A stretch of DNA of 64,000 bases from positions 101,486,794 through 101,550,793 of the forward strand of contig JAIOJX010000032.1 in the NCBI GenBank assembly GCA_022376925.1, given 5' to 3'. This document shows, piece after piece, positions 43,990-55,733 of this stretch (its first letter is position 1; every line of letters begins with the position of its first letter). The notes beneath the pieces are model-generated. The model was given only the letters and a program-made list of their open reading frames with translations. It was not told the origin of the DNA and searched no databases. A program made the position numbers and the translations under genes. The stretch is from Tragulus kanchil. Its lineage: Eukaryota; Chordata; Mammalia; Artiodactyla; Tragulidae.

Positions 43990-46156
43990 ATGACTCTATA
44001 GAATGCTTTGCAACAAACTTCAGGCTGTAAGAAAGCACTGAAATTCCTTGTATTTTCCTGACCACACTCTTCCCTTTAACTTTTGGGTCATTTACTTCCT
44101 TCTAGTACTGCAGTTGCTAAGATCCTTAGTTCTTGCCACGTGGACTGTATTTCATGATTCATTTAGCCTTGCTTTGGACTCCCACTCTCCCCTAGCTCTG
44201 TCTCTCCAAGACTTGTTCTTTTGCTGAGTTGGAAAACTTTTTTCTCCTCTTGCACAACTTCTCTGATTCCACAGCTGTGACACCCCACCTGGCAGGGAGT
44301 GCTGTGGTGGAAATAGAACTGGCTTGGGGGCCTCAGCCAGGAACACAGAAACCTCACTGCCTCAGCCTGGCAGAGAACACCTTCCTCTGACTCTAGGCAA
44401 CACACAAGACAGAATCTGCATCATACCAAAGCCAACATTTTTCAGGCATTGGAGAATTTGATGGTGGAGTTCATCCCCCTTTCCCATCTGGCCTGGCTCA
44501 TTGGGATCTGTCATGGCCTTGGGGCCAGAAGGACTGCCAGATTGGGTAATTTTCTCAGAAAAGAGCTATAAAGATGAGGGTTTCCAATGTGCTTTCAGCA
44601 TGACTCATAAGTCACGGACACTGAGGCCAATGTGAAGCACATGTCCGCTAGTGGGAGTGGGGTAAAGCAAGGCCAGGCTTAGGTGGAACATCCTTGGGAC
44701 TATCAAATTTCAAAGGAGAGTTCCACACCTGTAAATTGTGAATACTCATTTTACCTATTGATTTTTCTACCAGCCCTTTAGATTGAATTCATATTAGTGT
44801 TCATTTAGCAAAGAATTATTGAGCCTTGAAATAGATAGATATGGTCTTGGTAGTCTAGTTGGAAAGATAGACATGTAAAGTGACAATTACAATGCAATGA
44901 GAGAAGGACCATGATGAAGGAAGTCCAGAGTGGTATGGGATACTGTGGGAAGTACTCTCAATTCAGGCTTAGTGGGACAATTTTGGGGTTGGGACTAGTG
45001 GTAAAGAATCAGCCCACACTGCAGGATGACTTTCTAAAATTGGAGGAGGGTATGATAGCCTACTCCAGTTCTTTCCTGCAAAAGCCCATGGGCAGAGGAA
45101 CCTGGCAGGCTATGATCCATAGGGTCATGAACAGTTGGATATGACCTAAGCAACCATGTACACATGAATGACTCTATAGAATGCTTTGCAACAAACTTCA
45201 GGCTGTAAGAAAGCACTGAAATTCCTTGTATTTTCCTGACCACACTCTTCCCTTTAACTTTTGGGTCATTTACTTCCTTCTAGTACTGCAGTTGCTAAGA
45301 TCCTTAGTTCTTGCCACGTGGACTGTATTTCATGATTCATTTAGCCTTGCTTTGGACTCCCACTCTCCCCTAGCTCTGTCTCTCCAAGACTTGTTCTTTT
45401 GCTGAGTTGGAAAACTTTTTTCTCCTCTTGCACAACTTCTCTGATTCCACAGCTGTGACACCCCACCTGGCAGGGAGTGCTGTGGTGGAAATAGAACTGG
45501 CTTGGGGGCCTCAGCCAGGAACACAGAAACCTCACTGCCTCAGCCTGGCAGAGAACACCTTCCTCTGACTCTAGGCAACACACAAGACAGAATCTGCATC
45601 ATACCAAAGCCAACATTTTTCAGGCATTGGAGAATTTGATGGTGGAGTTCATCCCCCTTTCCCATCTGGCCTGGCTCATTGGGATCTGTCATGGCCTTGG
45701 GGCCAGAAGGACTGCCAGATTGGGTAATTTTCTCAGAAAAGAGCTATAAAGATGAGGGTTTCCAATGTGCTTTCAGCATGACTCATAAGTCACGGACACT
45801 GAGGCCAATGTGAAGCACATGTCCGCTAGTGGGAGTGGGGTAAAGCAAGGCCAGGCTTAGGTGGAACATCCTTGGGACTATCAAATTTCAAAGGAGAGTT
45901 CCACACCTGTAAATTGTGAATACTCATTTTACCTATTGATTTTTCTACCAGCCCTTTAGATTGAATTCATATTAGTGTTCATTTAGCAAAGAATTATTGA
46001 GCCTTGAAATAGATAGATATGGTCTTGGTAGTCTAGTTGGAAAGATAGACATGTAAAGTGACAATTACAATGCAATGAGAGAAGGACCATGATGAAGGAA
46101 GTCCAGAGTGGTATGGGATACTGTGGGAAGTACTCTCAATTCAGGCTTAGTGGGAC
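43786..46156. repeat. Tandem duplication D13 (unit ~1.18-1.21 kb)
   Basis: Copy 1 is 43786-44978 and copy 2 is 44995-46156, with 16 bp of filler. Copy 2 starts with 29 good bases (ctagtggtaaagaatcagcc...), then a scrambled and shortened stretch (45024-45042, about 31 bp lost), then near-perfect identity. Its opening part is the third copy of sequence already doubled by D12. Confidence 0.9.
44995..45168 (+). repeat. Bov-tA SINE, third and damaged copy
   Basis: Third copy of 42610-42830, lacking the first bases of the head and about 31 bp of the B-box region. Confidence 0.8.
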
Positions 46157-46525
46157 TGGTGGAGTAGAGGGTGACATGTTGGGGCAGTTTTGTCAGAGGA
46201 ATTTATCATGTAGCTGAGATCTCAGGAATGAGTATAAATTAGCTACTTGAAGAAGGGAGATGAAATGTAATCCAGGCAGAGGATACAGTATGTGCTAAAT
46301 CATGGAGGCGAGAGAACATGGCTTGTGTGAGGAATGAATGACAAATTTCCCTGTGGACCTGGGGTAAAGATGGAATGAACACAAGTGAGATAAGGAATCT
46401 CATTCCCCAATTTTCCTCTCTTCTCTGTATTCCAATTCATGTCCAGCTGACGTTTGTATGAGCAAAATGTGCTCAAGAATATGTCAAGCAGGAAATTTCT
46501 TACCATTATAGATTCATACATTCTT
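46157..46525. repeat. Ancient repeat-like sequence, family not assigned
   Basis: gctgagatctcaggaatgag, gtaatccaggcagagg, atacagtatgtgctaaatc and gcgagagaacatggcttg belong to a common old mammalian repeat whose start lies near 44800 and whose later part resumes near 47,450-47,740. No gene seen. Confidence 0.4.
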
Positions 46526-46527
46526 AA

Positions 46528-47030
46528 AAAATTTTTTAATTGGAGTATAGTTGATTTACAGTGTTGTGTTATTTTTAGGTGTACAGCAAAGTGAATCACT
46601 TATGCTTATATATATATACTCTACTATTTTAAAAATTCTTTTCCCCTTTAAGTCATTATGAAGACTTGAATAGAGTTCCCTGTGCTATACAATAAGTCCT
46701 TTTTAATTAAATATTTTATATATGTTTGTTGTGATTTAGTTGCTAAGTTGTGCCCCACTCCTTTGCAACTCCATGGTCTATAGCCCATCAGGATACTCTG
46801 TCCATGGGATTTTCCCGGCAAGAAGACTGAAATGGATTGCCATTTCCTTCTCTAGGAAATCTTCTTGACCCAGGGATCAAACTCATATCTCCTGCATTGA
46901 CAAGTGGATTCTTTACCACTGAGCCACCTGGAAAGCCTCATTTTGTATATAAGAGGGTGCATATGTTAATCCCAGTCTTCTAATTTATCCTCCGCAACTT
47001 TCCACCCTCACTCCATAACATTCTTAAAGT
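46528..47030 (-). repeat. Artiodactyl L1 3' UTR split by a Bov-tA
   Basis: Antisense L1 3' UTR: ttttaattggagtatagttg, tttacagtgttgtgtt, gtacagcaaagtgaatcac, agttccctgtgctatac (to about 46720), resuming after the SINE with gtgcatatgttaatcccag and cttctaatttatcc. Confidence 0.85.
46725..46938 (-). repeat. Bov-tA SINE inside L1
   Basis: Minus-strand Bov-tA: gatttagttgctaagttgtg tail, tctgtccatgggattttccc body, tttaccactgagccacctgg head. Younger than the L1 that it interrupts. Confidence 0.88.
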
Positions 47031-47045
47031 TCTGATGGGATTTTT

Positions 47046-47299
47046 TTTTTTTTTTGGCATTTTGGTCTTTCATTTATTTCCATCTTTGTTCTTTGGCCTG
47101 TGTGGTCCTCCCATTGCAGCAGCCTCTCTCGCTGCAGAACACCAGCTCTGGGCGCTTGCGTTTCAGAGCTCTAGCTCGGTAGTTGGACACATGGGTCCAG
47201 AGGCTCTGCGCCATGCGGGATCTTCCCAGGCCAGGGATGGAACTGGCACCCCTTGCACAGCAAGGCGGTGTCCTTACCCACTGGACCACCAGGGAAGCC
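47046..47299 (-). repeat. CHR-type tRNA-Glu SINE
   Basis: Minus-strand copy of the 'gtgtggtcctcccattgc' group with exact target duplications tctgatgggatttt at 47031-47044 and 47300-47313. Its head end recurs at about 48298-48379 in D14 copy 2. Confidence 0.85.
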
Positions 47300-49379
47300 T
47301 CTGATGGGATTTTAAAAGCCACCCATCTAAGCCCATTGTGCTGCTTCTGTCACTCCTCTGTGTATGTCTCTATTTACCCCAGTGGTTTGAGCCCATTCAT
47401 GTCTCATGCACAGTATAACTATGAAGTACTCATATGAGTCTGAATGACAGTTTAAGAAATTTGAACTTTAAACTGAAGTCAGTAAAGTGACATCAGAAGT
47501 TTTTTAAAGAATGACAGTCAGTTGAGAGGAATAGGTTGGCAATATGAGAAGAAATGAACTGAAGGAGGTGAGCCCAGAGGCAGAGGAACTATCTGGGGAG
47601 CAACATCAATAGTCCAAGGTAGAGAAAAAGACCACAGGAACCAGAGCAGTGACCAGAGCATGGACAAAGAGGAAGCTCCTGGAGAGAAGGAGGAAGAGGG
47701 TTATATACCAATCTCCATCAGACTCACCCGCTTGCTTCATTAACTAGGGCACTGGTCCCCACCCTGGCGACACGTTAGAATCTCCTGGAGGAGATACAGG
47801 CCCAGGCTGCATGTCAGATTAATGGATTTTAAAATTGTTGAAAGTATAGGGCCCTGGTCCCTTTGTGTGACCACAGCACAGCATCCTATTGAGAATGATT
47901 ATCTTAGGGAGAGGCCTCCAGGCCTTTGCTCTCTGCACTGGGAGAGATTTGGTGCTTATTCACCTCAGAAAAGTTAGAAAGGGGGAAGTGCACTGTTCAA
48001 TGGATGAAGGGGTACAGTGTGTTAATAGATAACTGGACAGAATTGTCTATACTTGAGATTGCTGTGTAACTTCCTATCCAGACTGGGCCACTTTCACTGG
48101 ACATAACACACACCTGCAGGTGCAAACTGGGATGGCCACTACAAGAAAGGCCCATGGCAGTCCCGTCTATACTCTCAGCAGTGCCACGCCTCCCCTTTGC
48201 TCTAGGACCTTCCTCTAATCAAGCTTATATGCAGCTGTTCACAAAACCTTGTGCAGATCACCAGTTTCTACATGATTGGAACTGACGGTCAATTGTGCCA
48301 TGGGATCTTCCCAGGCCAGATGGAACTGGCACTTGCACAGCAAGGCGGTGTCCTTACCCACTGGACCACCAGGGAAGCCTCTGATGGGATTTTAAAAGCC
48401 ACCCATCTAAGCCCATTGTGCTGCTTCTGTCACTCCTCTGTGTATGTCTCTATTTACCCCAGTGGTTTGAGCCCATTCATGTCTCATGCACAGTATAACT
48501 ATGAAGTACTCATATGAGTCTGAATGACAGTTTAAGAAATTTGAACTTTAAACTGAAGTCAGTAAAGTGACATCAGAAGTTTTTTAAAGAATGACAGTCA
48601 GTTGAGAGGAATAGGTTGGCAATATGAGAAGAAATGAACTGAAGGAGGTGAGCCCAGAGGCAGAGGAACTATCTGGGGAGCAACATCAATAGTCCAAGGT
48701 AGAGAAAAAGACCACAGGAACCAGAGCAGTGACCAGAGCATGGACAAAGAGGAAGCTCCTGGAGAGAAGGAGGAAGAGGGTTATATACCAATCTCCATCA
48801 GACTCACCCGCTTGCTTCATTAACTAGGGCACTGGTCCCCACCCCTGGCGACACGTTAGAATCTCCTGGAGGAGATACAGGCCCAGGCTGCATGTCAGAT
48901 TAATGGATTTTAAAATTGTTGAAAGTATAGGGCCCTGGTCCCTTTGTGTGACCACAGCACAGCATCCTATTGAGAATGATTATCTTAGGGAGAGGCCTCC
49001 AGGCCTTTGCTCTCTGCACTGGGAGAGATTTGGTGCTTATTCACCTCAGAAAAGTTAGAAAGGGGGAAGTGCACTGTTCAATGGATGAAGGGGTACAGTG
49101 TGTTAATAGATAACTGGACAGAATTGTCTATACTTGAGATTGCTGTGTAACTTCCTATCCAGACTGGGCCACTTTCACTGGACATAACACACACCTGCAG
49201 GTGCAAACTGGGATGGCCACTACAAGAAAGGCCCATGGCAGTCCCGTCTATACTCTCAGCAGTGCCACGCCTCCCCTTTGCTCTAGGACCTTCCTCTAAT
49301 CAAGCTTATATGCAGCTGTTCACAAAACCTTGTGCAGATCACCAGTTTCTACATGATTGGAACTGACGGTCAATTGTGC
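47210..49379. repeat. Tandem duplication D14 (unit ~1.08 kb)
   Basis: Copy 1 is 47210-48297 and copy 2 is 48298-49379. Copy 2 opens with small losses against copy 1 (gccatgggatc for gccatgcgggatc, ccagatgg for ccagggatgg, ggcacttgc for ggcaccccttgc); beyond the first 50 bp the only difference seen is caccctgg against cacccctgg. Contents: SINE head, ancient-repeat-like sequence and a MER5A-like element (47754-47910). Confidence 0.9.
47754..47910 (+). repeat. MER5A-like element (copied at ~48834-48991)
   Basis: gcactggtccccaccc start, acgttagaatctcctggagg and ggcccaggctgcatgtcag resemble a diverged MER5A-type hAT element. Confidence 0.45.
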
Positions 49380-49721
49380 ACACTTTGGCCCAACAGTTGG
49401 TATAACTGATTCCTTCCTCACTTGACTATGTGTCGCCTCCACTGGTTTTACTCCCAGCTTGCTGGCCATTCAGCCCCAGGCCCTCTCCTGTTATCTATCG
49501 TTACCACCCCATGATGGGATCATAAGTTAAACTGCAATCATTAGGTTGTTACATTTCAAATTTATGTTTTTAGCTCTAGTTTCTTCAGTGAACTCTTGAT
49601 TCTTCTAACTTGACATGTCACCTGGATGATAATAGCATCTCAGACTTCAGTGGGCCCACAGCTGAACTCCCAAATCCTTGTTCTCCCACAAGATCTGTTT
49701 CTCTCATAGTCTTCCACAGTG

Positions 49722-49985
49722 AAATGTCACCTCACATTAGGATGGCTACTATCAAAGCAACAGGTGACAAGTGTTGGCAAGGATGTGTAGACAAGGGGAC
49801 CCTGAAGAAAAAGGGGAGCTCTGGTACGTTGTTGGTGACAGTGAAAATTGGAACAGCTGCTACAGACAACAGAATGTAAGTTCCTCAAAAATTTAAGAGC
49901 AGAGCAACCATATGATCCCTCAATCCTTCTTCTGGATATAGATAGATAGATAGATAGATAGATACCTCCAAAGGACATGAAAAGG
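49722..49985 (+). repeat. L1M ORF2 3' fragment
   Basis: Sense L1 ORF2 end: gaaatgtcacctcacattagg, atggctactatcaaagcaac, gtgttggcaaggatgtg, aaaattggaacagc, and gcaaccatatgatccctcaat. Contains (GATA)n at about 49937-49965. Copy at about 50865-51128. Confidence 0.78.
49937..49965. repeat. (GATA)n microsatellite
   Basis: About six to seven GATA units within the L1 fragment; second copy at about 51080-51108. Confidence 0.85.
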
Positions 49986-49987
49986 GT

Positions 49988-50087
49988 ATTTTTAAAACTT
50001 TATTTTATTGAAATATGGTTGATTTACAATGTTGCGTTCATTTCTATTGTATAGCAAAGTGATTCAGATGTGCATATATGTGTGTGC

Positions 50088-50142
<55 letters not shown>

Positions 50143-50222
50143 CATATATTCTTTTCGATTATGATTCATCACAGGATATTGAATATAGCTCCCTGTGCTA
50201 TACAGTAGGACCTTGTTTTTTA
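49988..50222 (-). repeat. Artiodactyl L1 3' UTR
   Basis: Antisense L1 3' UTR beginning ttttattgaaatatggttg, then atttacaatgttgcg, tatagcaaagtgattcag, a long TA microsatellite (about 50086-50142) and agctccctgtgctatacag. Oriented opposite to the L1 fragment immediately left of it. Copy at 51130-51368. Confidence 0.85.
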
Positions 50223-50430
50223 AAAAATTTTGGCCACTTTTATTGTTTATTTATTTATTTTCATCAGTTTTTATTATTTGGTCTGTGTGGGCCTCCCATC
50301 GTAGTGGCCTCACTCAATGCAGAGCACTGGCTCTGGGTGCCAGAGCACTGGCTCCTAATTGGACACACTGGTCCAGCCACTTCATGATACATGGGATCTT
50401 CCCATGCCAGGGATCAAACCAGCACCTCTT
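50222..50430 (-). repeat. CHR-type SINE cut at the D15 junction
   Basis: Same SINE as 51369-51629, lacking its head because D15 copy 1 ends inside it. Confidence 0.8.
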
Positions 50431-51255
50431 TTAGCTTTCTAATCAAGCTTATATGCAGCTGTTCACAAAACCTTGTGCAGATCACCAGTTTCTACATGAT
50501 TGGAACTGACGGTCAATTGTGCACACTTTGGCCCAACAGTTGGTATAACTGATTCCTTCCTCACTTGACTATGTGTCGCCTCCACTGGTTTTACTCCCAG
50601 CTTGCTGGCCATTCAGCCCCAGGCCCTCTCCTGTTATCTATCGTTACCACCCCATGATGGGATCATAAGTTAAACTGCAATCATTAGGTTGTTACATTTC
50701 AAATTTATGTTTTTAGCTCTAGTTTCTTCAGTGAACTCTTGATTCTTCTAACTTGACATGTCACCTGGATGATAATAGCATCTCAGACTTCAGTGGGCCC
50801 ACAGCTGAACTCCCAAATCCTTGTTCTCCCACAAGATCTGTTTCTCTCATAGTCTTCCACAGTGAAATGTCACCTCACATTAGGATGGCTACTATCAAAG
50901 CAACAGGTGACAAGTGTTGGCAAGGATGTGTAGACAAGGGGACCCTGAAGAAAAAGGGGAGCTCTGGTACGTTGTTGGTGACAGTGAAAATTGGAACAGC
51001 TGCTACAGACAACAGAATGTAAGTTCCTCAAAAATTTAAGAGCAGAGCAACCATATGATCCCTCAATCCTTCTTCTGGATATAGATAGATAGATAGATAG
51101 ATAGATACCTCCAAAGGACATGAAAAGGGTATTTTTAAAACTTTATTTTATTGAAATATGGTTGATTTACAATGTTATGCGTTCATTTCTATTGTATAGC
51201 AAAGTGATTCAGATGTGCATATATGTGTGTGCATATATATATATATGTATATATA

Positions 51256-51295
<40 letters not shown>

Positions 51296-51368
51296 CATAT
51301 ATTCTTTTCGATTATGATTCATCACAGGATATTGAATATAGCTCCCTGTGCTATACAGTAGGACCTTG

Positions 51369-51629
51369 TTTTTTAAAAAATTTTGGCCACTTTTATTGTT
51401 TATTTATTTATTTTCATCAGTTTTTATTATTTGGTCTGTGTGGGCCTCCCATCGTAGTGGCCTCACTCAATGCAGAGCACTGGCTCTGGGTGCCAGAGCA
51501 CTGGCTCCTAATTGGACACACTGGTCCAGCCACTTCATGATACATGGGATCTTCCCATGCCAGGGATCAAACCAGCACCTCTTGCATTACAAGGTGGACT
51601 CTTTACCCACTGGACCACCAGGGAAGCCC
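51369..51629 (-). repeat. CHR-type tRNA-Glu SINE inside L1
   Basis: Minus-strand copy with gtgtgggcctcccatcgtag, attggacacactggtcc and head ccaccagggaagccc. Target duplication ggaccttg at 51361-51368 and 51630-51637; the host is the L1 3' UTR. Confidence 0.85.
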
Positions 51630-51637
51630 GGACCTTG

Positions 51638-52085
51638 CTGTTTAGCCAGTCTCTAGATAACAGTTGGCATCTGTCAGCCCCAAGCTCACAAGTCAACCTT
51701 CCATTAACCCCCACCACCCCCTAGGCAACCACAAATCATTTTTTCTAGTCTGAGTCTGTTTCACAGATAAGTTCATTTGTGTCATATTTTAGATTCCACG
51801 TATAGGTGATATCATATAGTGTTTGTCTTTCTCTGTTTGGCTTAGTATGATATTCTAATCTATCGCTTAGTATGATAATCTCTAGGTCCGTCCATATAGT
51901 TGAAAGTGGTATTATTTCATTATTTTTTGTGGCTTTTTATGGCTGAGTAGTATCCACTGTGCATATTTCATAATATGTACCACATATTCTTTATCTATTA
52001 GTTTGTCAATGGACATTTAGTTTACCTCCATGTCTTGGCTATTGTGAATAGTGCTGCTATGAGCATAGGGGCACAAGCATCTTTT
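51638..52085 (-). repeat. Artiodactyl L1 3' region, continued
   Basis: Antisense L1: ccaaccttccattaaccccc-like, gattccacgtataggtgat, atgataatctctaggtccg, tggctgagtagtatccac, atgtcttggctattgtgaatag. Confidence 0.85.
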
Positions 52086-52184
52086 TTTATATTTGGATTA
52101 TCGTTGCTTTACAACATTGTGTTAACTTCTGCTGTGCAGCAAAGTGAATCAGCCACACATACACATATATCCCCTCTCCAAAGG
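52086..52184 (-). repeat. Second artiodactyl L1 3' UTR fragment
   Basis: A new antisense 3' end starts (tttttttatatttggattatc, gctttacaacattgtgttaac, agcaaagtgaatcagcc, atatatcccctctcc). Confidence 0.82.
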
Positions 52185-52244
52185 AAATGTAAAGGATCTT
52201 GATGAGATACCCGAACTTTAATGTTGGGTTAAGCATTATTTGAG

Positions 52245-52735
52245 CCATAGAAACAACCCCCAAATCCATTTATAGATGAATGGATGAAGAAGAGGTGCTA
52301 CATATACAGTGGAATATTATACATTATACAATATTATGCATCTCATATTATACCATGAGAAAGGAGTAAAGCTTGCCATTTGTGACAATATGCATGGACC
52401 TTGGAGGCATGTTGCTAAGTGCTTGTACAGGGTTGGGATGTGGAATGGGAAGATGTTGGTCAAAGGATACAAAATATGTCAGCTATAAGTTAACTATGTT
52501 TTGGGGATTCAGTATATGTCATGGCAACTATAGTTAATGATACTGTATTATATACCTGAAAGTTAAGAAAGTAGATCTTAAATGTTTTTGCCAGACACAA
52601 AAAGGTTAATTGCATGAGATGTTGGAGGTGTTACATAACCCTACTGTGCTAATCATTTCTCATTAAATGATGGGTATCAAATCATTGTATTGTACACTTA
52701 AACTTATACACTGCTATTTGTCAATTACATCTCAA
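52245..52735 (+). repeat. L1M LINE 3' end
   Basis: Sense L1M: atgaatggatgaagaagagg, cagtggaatattatacatt, cttgccatttgtgacaatatg, ggcaactatagttaatgatac, agtagatcttaaatgtttt, tattgtacacttaaacttat and a final caattacatctcaataa. Confidence 0.8.
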
Positions 52736-52839
52736 TAATTACAATTACATCTCAATTACATCTCATAGCTTTACCCACAAGAACGCCTTCCATCTAGTTG
52801 CTCAGACCAAAAAACATACCGCCTTTTCTGTGTCCTCTA

Positions 52840-53645
52840 TTTTTCTTGTACCCACATTTAATCCACCAGCAAGTGCTTTCAGACTATATCCAGACTTTGT
52901 CCATCTCTTAGCCTGTATCAGTGGCACTCTGTCTTGAGCCTCTGTCATTCCTCCACTAGGTTATTGCTCGGATTGATCTCTGTTTCTCTTCCCACTCCCC
53001 TGTGATGCCTCCCTAGCACCATGACCAAACTTAGGCTTTCATAATACACTCCTTGGTCTCATCTTGCTATTCAGAACCTTCCAACAGCTTCCTATTTCAC
53101 AGACAGGGGAGGTCTGTGTCCTTACTATGACCTCGGAGGCTCTATGGATATGCTTCCACACCATCTCCTCTGTGTCTGCTTTCACTCTGGCCCTTCACTT
53201 AAGCTCTTCTACCCACACTGGTCTCAGCTCTGATTCTAAATACACCCCCCCAGGACAGGAGATCATTTTTCTCACTTGGATTGTTGGCATTGCTGCTACC
53301 TTGGGGCCTCTGTGCTAGATATTCCTTTGTCCGGCATGCCTTATACTGTTGCATAAAAGTATGCTGCTCTTTTATTTTCTTTGAGTTTTTGCTCCAAAGT
53401 CACTTTGTATTAGAGGTCTTATAGGAATAGTCCTTCAAATACCCTACATCCAGGATGCAATGTATTCTATATCCCCCTTTATACTTTATATATCTCCATA
53501 GTATTTTTCACTATCTGATGCTGAGTCTTATGCTCACTTAAATAGAAGTGCTTTGAGGACAGAAATATTTTCTATTTTTTTGTATCCCCAGTAACAACTA
53601 GAAAAGTATCTAAAATATGATAAGTATTTGATAAACATCTGATGA
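52840..53645 (+). repeat. L2 LINE (copied in D16 and D17)
   Basis: L2 order is followed over 800 bp: ccactaggttattgctcgg, catcttgctattcagaacc, ttccaacagcttcctatttc, then the 3' end with gtgctttgaggacagaaatat, tttttgtatccccagtaac and gataaacatctgatgaag. Confidence 0.7.
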
Positions 53646-55191
53646 AGAAGTAAATTATCCATGTTGTGGGGAGACTGAAGTCTGATTTGAGAGGACTGTA
53701 TCTTCAGAGGAGGAAGGTGCTTTACTACAGAGGTGTCCATAGGGAAGATGATATTTGAGTCACACTTGAATCAGATGACAATTTCAACAGAGGAAGAATG
53801 GGGGAAGGGACACAGCACTGACATAGGAAAGGGCAGGAGGTATGTCTGGTCAGTGGGGGAGGGCCTCTTCATCGTGACTGCTTCATAAAGTGGGTGGATT
53901 TACTGGGAAACACATACAGACATAGGGTTGAAAGCCAGATCATTTGGGGGAGGGGATGGTGTCATGGAGAATTTGGCCATTTTTTGGTGTATCAGCAGTT
54001 AGTGTATCAGAAGTTAGTGATGATGATGACTGAAGTTGATCCAGTTTGTTCCATCTCTTAGCCTGTATCAGTGGCACTCTGTCTTGAGCCTCTGTCATTC
54101 CTCCACTAGGTTATTGCTCGGATTGATCTCTGTTTCTCTTCCCACTCCCCTGTGATGCCTCCCTAGCACCATGACCAAACTTAGGCTTTCATAATACACT
54201 CCTTGGTCTCATCTTGCTATTCAGAACCTTCCAACAGCTTCCTATTTCACAGACAGGGGAGGTCTGTGTCCTTACTATGACCTCGGAGGCTCTATGGATA
54301 TGCTTCCACACCATCTCCTCTGTGTCTGCTTTCACTCTGGCCCTTCACTTAAGCTCTTCTACCCACACTGGTCTCAGCTCTGATTCTAAATACACCCCCC
54401 CAGGACAGGAGATCATTTTTCTCACTTGGATTGTTGGCATTGCTGCTACCTTGGGGCCTCTGTGCTAGATATTCCTTTGTCCGGCATGCCTTATACTGTT
54501 GCATAAAAGTATGCTGCTCTTTTATTTTCTTTGAGTTTTTGCTCCAAAGTCACTTTGTATTAGAGGTCTTATAGGAATAGTCCTTCAAATACCCTACATC
54601 CAGGATGCAATGTATTCTATATCCCCCTTTATACTTTATATATCTCCATAGTATTTTTCACTATCTGATGCTGAGTCTTATGCTCACTTAAATAGAAGTG
54701 CTTTGAGGACAGAAATATTTTCTATTTTTTTGTATCCCCAGTAACAACTAGAAAAGTATCTAAAATATGATAAGTATTTGATAAACATCTGATGAAGAAG
54801 TAAATTATCCATGTTGTGGGGAGACTGAAGTCTGATTTGAGAGGACTGTATCTTCAGAGGAGGAAGGTGCTTTACTACAGAGGTGTCCATAGGGAAGATG
54901 ATATTTGAGTCACACTTGAATCAGATGACAATTTCAACAGAGGAAGAATGGGGGAAGGGACACAGCACTGACATAGGAAAGGGCAGGAGGTATGTCTGGT
55001 CAGTGGGGGAGGGCCTCTTCATCGTGACTGCTTCATAAAGTGGGTGGATTTACTGGGAAACACATACAGACATAGGGTTGAAAGCCAGATCATTTGGGGG
55101 AGGGGATGGTGTCATGGAGAATTTGGCCATTTTTTGGTGTATCAGCAGTTAGTGTATCAGAAGTTAGTGATGATGATGACTGAAGTTGATC
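52891..55191. repeat. Tandem duplication D16 (unit 1150 bp)
   Basis: Copy 1 is 52891-54040 and copy 2 is 54041-55191, without filler. The only differences seen are at the copy-2 start (ccagtttgttccatc for ccagactttgtccatc). The last 430 bp is used again by D17. Confidence 0.93.
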
Positions 55192-55293
55192 ACCAGTTGT
55201 TTCAAACTCTGTGCGATGTTATGGACTGTAGCCTGCCAGGCTCCTCTGTCCATAGGATTCTCCAGGAGTAGCTTCCCGTGCCCTCCTCCAGGA
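55190..55293 (-). repeat. Bov-tA fragment (copied at ~56299-56402)
   Basis: Minus-strand tail and body only: accagttgtttcaaactctg, tatggactgtagcctgcc, tctgtccataggattctcc. The head is missing. Confidence 0.75.
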
Positions 55294-55409
55294 AATTAGT
55301 GGCATATGCAGGTGAATTCAAATGTTTTCTCCTTTGGCTCTTATATAGTTTAATTTTTTAAAAACAGAGTCCCTAAAGCATGAGAAATAGAGTTCAAATT
55401 CTTAAACAG

Positions 55410-55733
55410 GGCTTCCCTGGTGGTCCATTGGGTAAGGACACTGCCTTGCAGTGCAAGGGGCGCCGGTTCTATCCCTGGCCTGGGAAGATCCCACGTGCCG
55501 CGGAGTGGCTGGACCAATGTGTCCAACTACCGAGCCGGAACTCTGGAGCGCATGCGCCCAGAGCCGGTGCTCTGCGACGACAGAGGCCACCACGATGGGA
55601 GGCCCACACGGGCCAAAGAACAAAGACAGATGAAAATAGAGAAATGAAAGACCAATAGAAGTAGCCTGCCTGCTCCCCTCCCTCCCTACCCCACCCCCCA
55701 AAATAAATAAATAAATAAATCTTAAAAAAAAAA
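55410..55733 (+). repeat. CHR-type tRNA-Glu SINE, young, plus strand
   Basis: The best-preserved sense copy. Head gggcttccctggtggtcc with A box, B box ggttctatccc (one change from ggttcgatccc), CpG-rich body (ggagcgcatgcgcccagagc), a C-rich linker (about 55673-55699), an (AAAT)n stretch and a poly-A tail. Exact target duplication attcttaaacag at 55398-55409 and 55734-55745. Confidence 0.9.

Larger units (their letters stand above)
41888..44210. repeat. Tandem duplication D12 (unit 1160 bp)
   Basis: Copy 1 is 41888-43047 and copy 2 is 43048-44210, without filler. Differences: ggggtgggctacc against ggggtggctacc, and cactcccctag against cactctcccctag. Copy 2 overlaps the first copy of D13, so 42627-43047 occurs three times in all. 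Confidence 0.92.
49295..51583. repeat. Tandem duplication D15 (unit 1143 bp)
   Basis: Copy 1 is 49295-50430 and copy 2 is 50438-51583, with 7 bp of filler. Differences are gttgcgttc against gttatgcgttc and the structure of the TA microsatellite (copy 2 has an internal TGTG). The first ~85 bp is also the end of D14, so it occurs three times. Confidence 0.92.

Noticed and set aside
55414..55485. tRNA-Glu gene
   Set aside because: The tRNA-like segment is the SINE head: it is embedded in the SINE body with an A tail and target duplications, and its stems are degraded.
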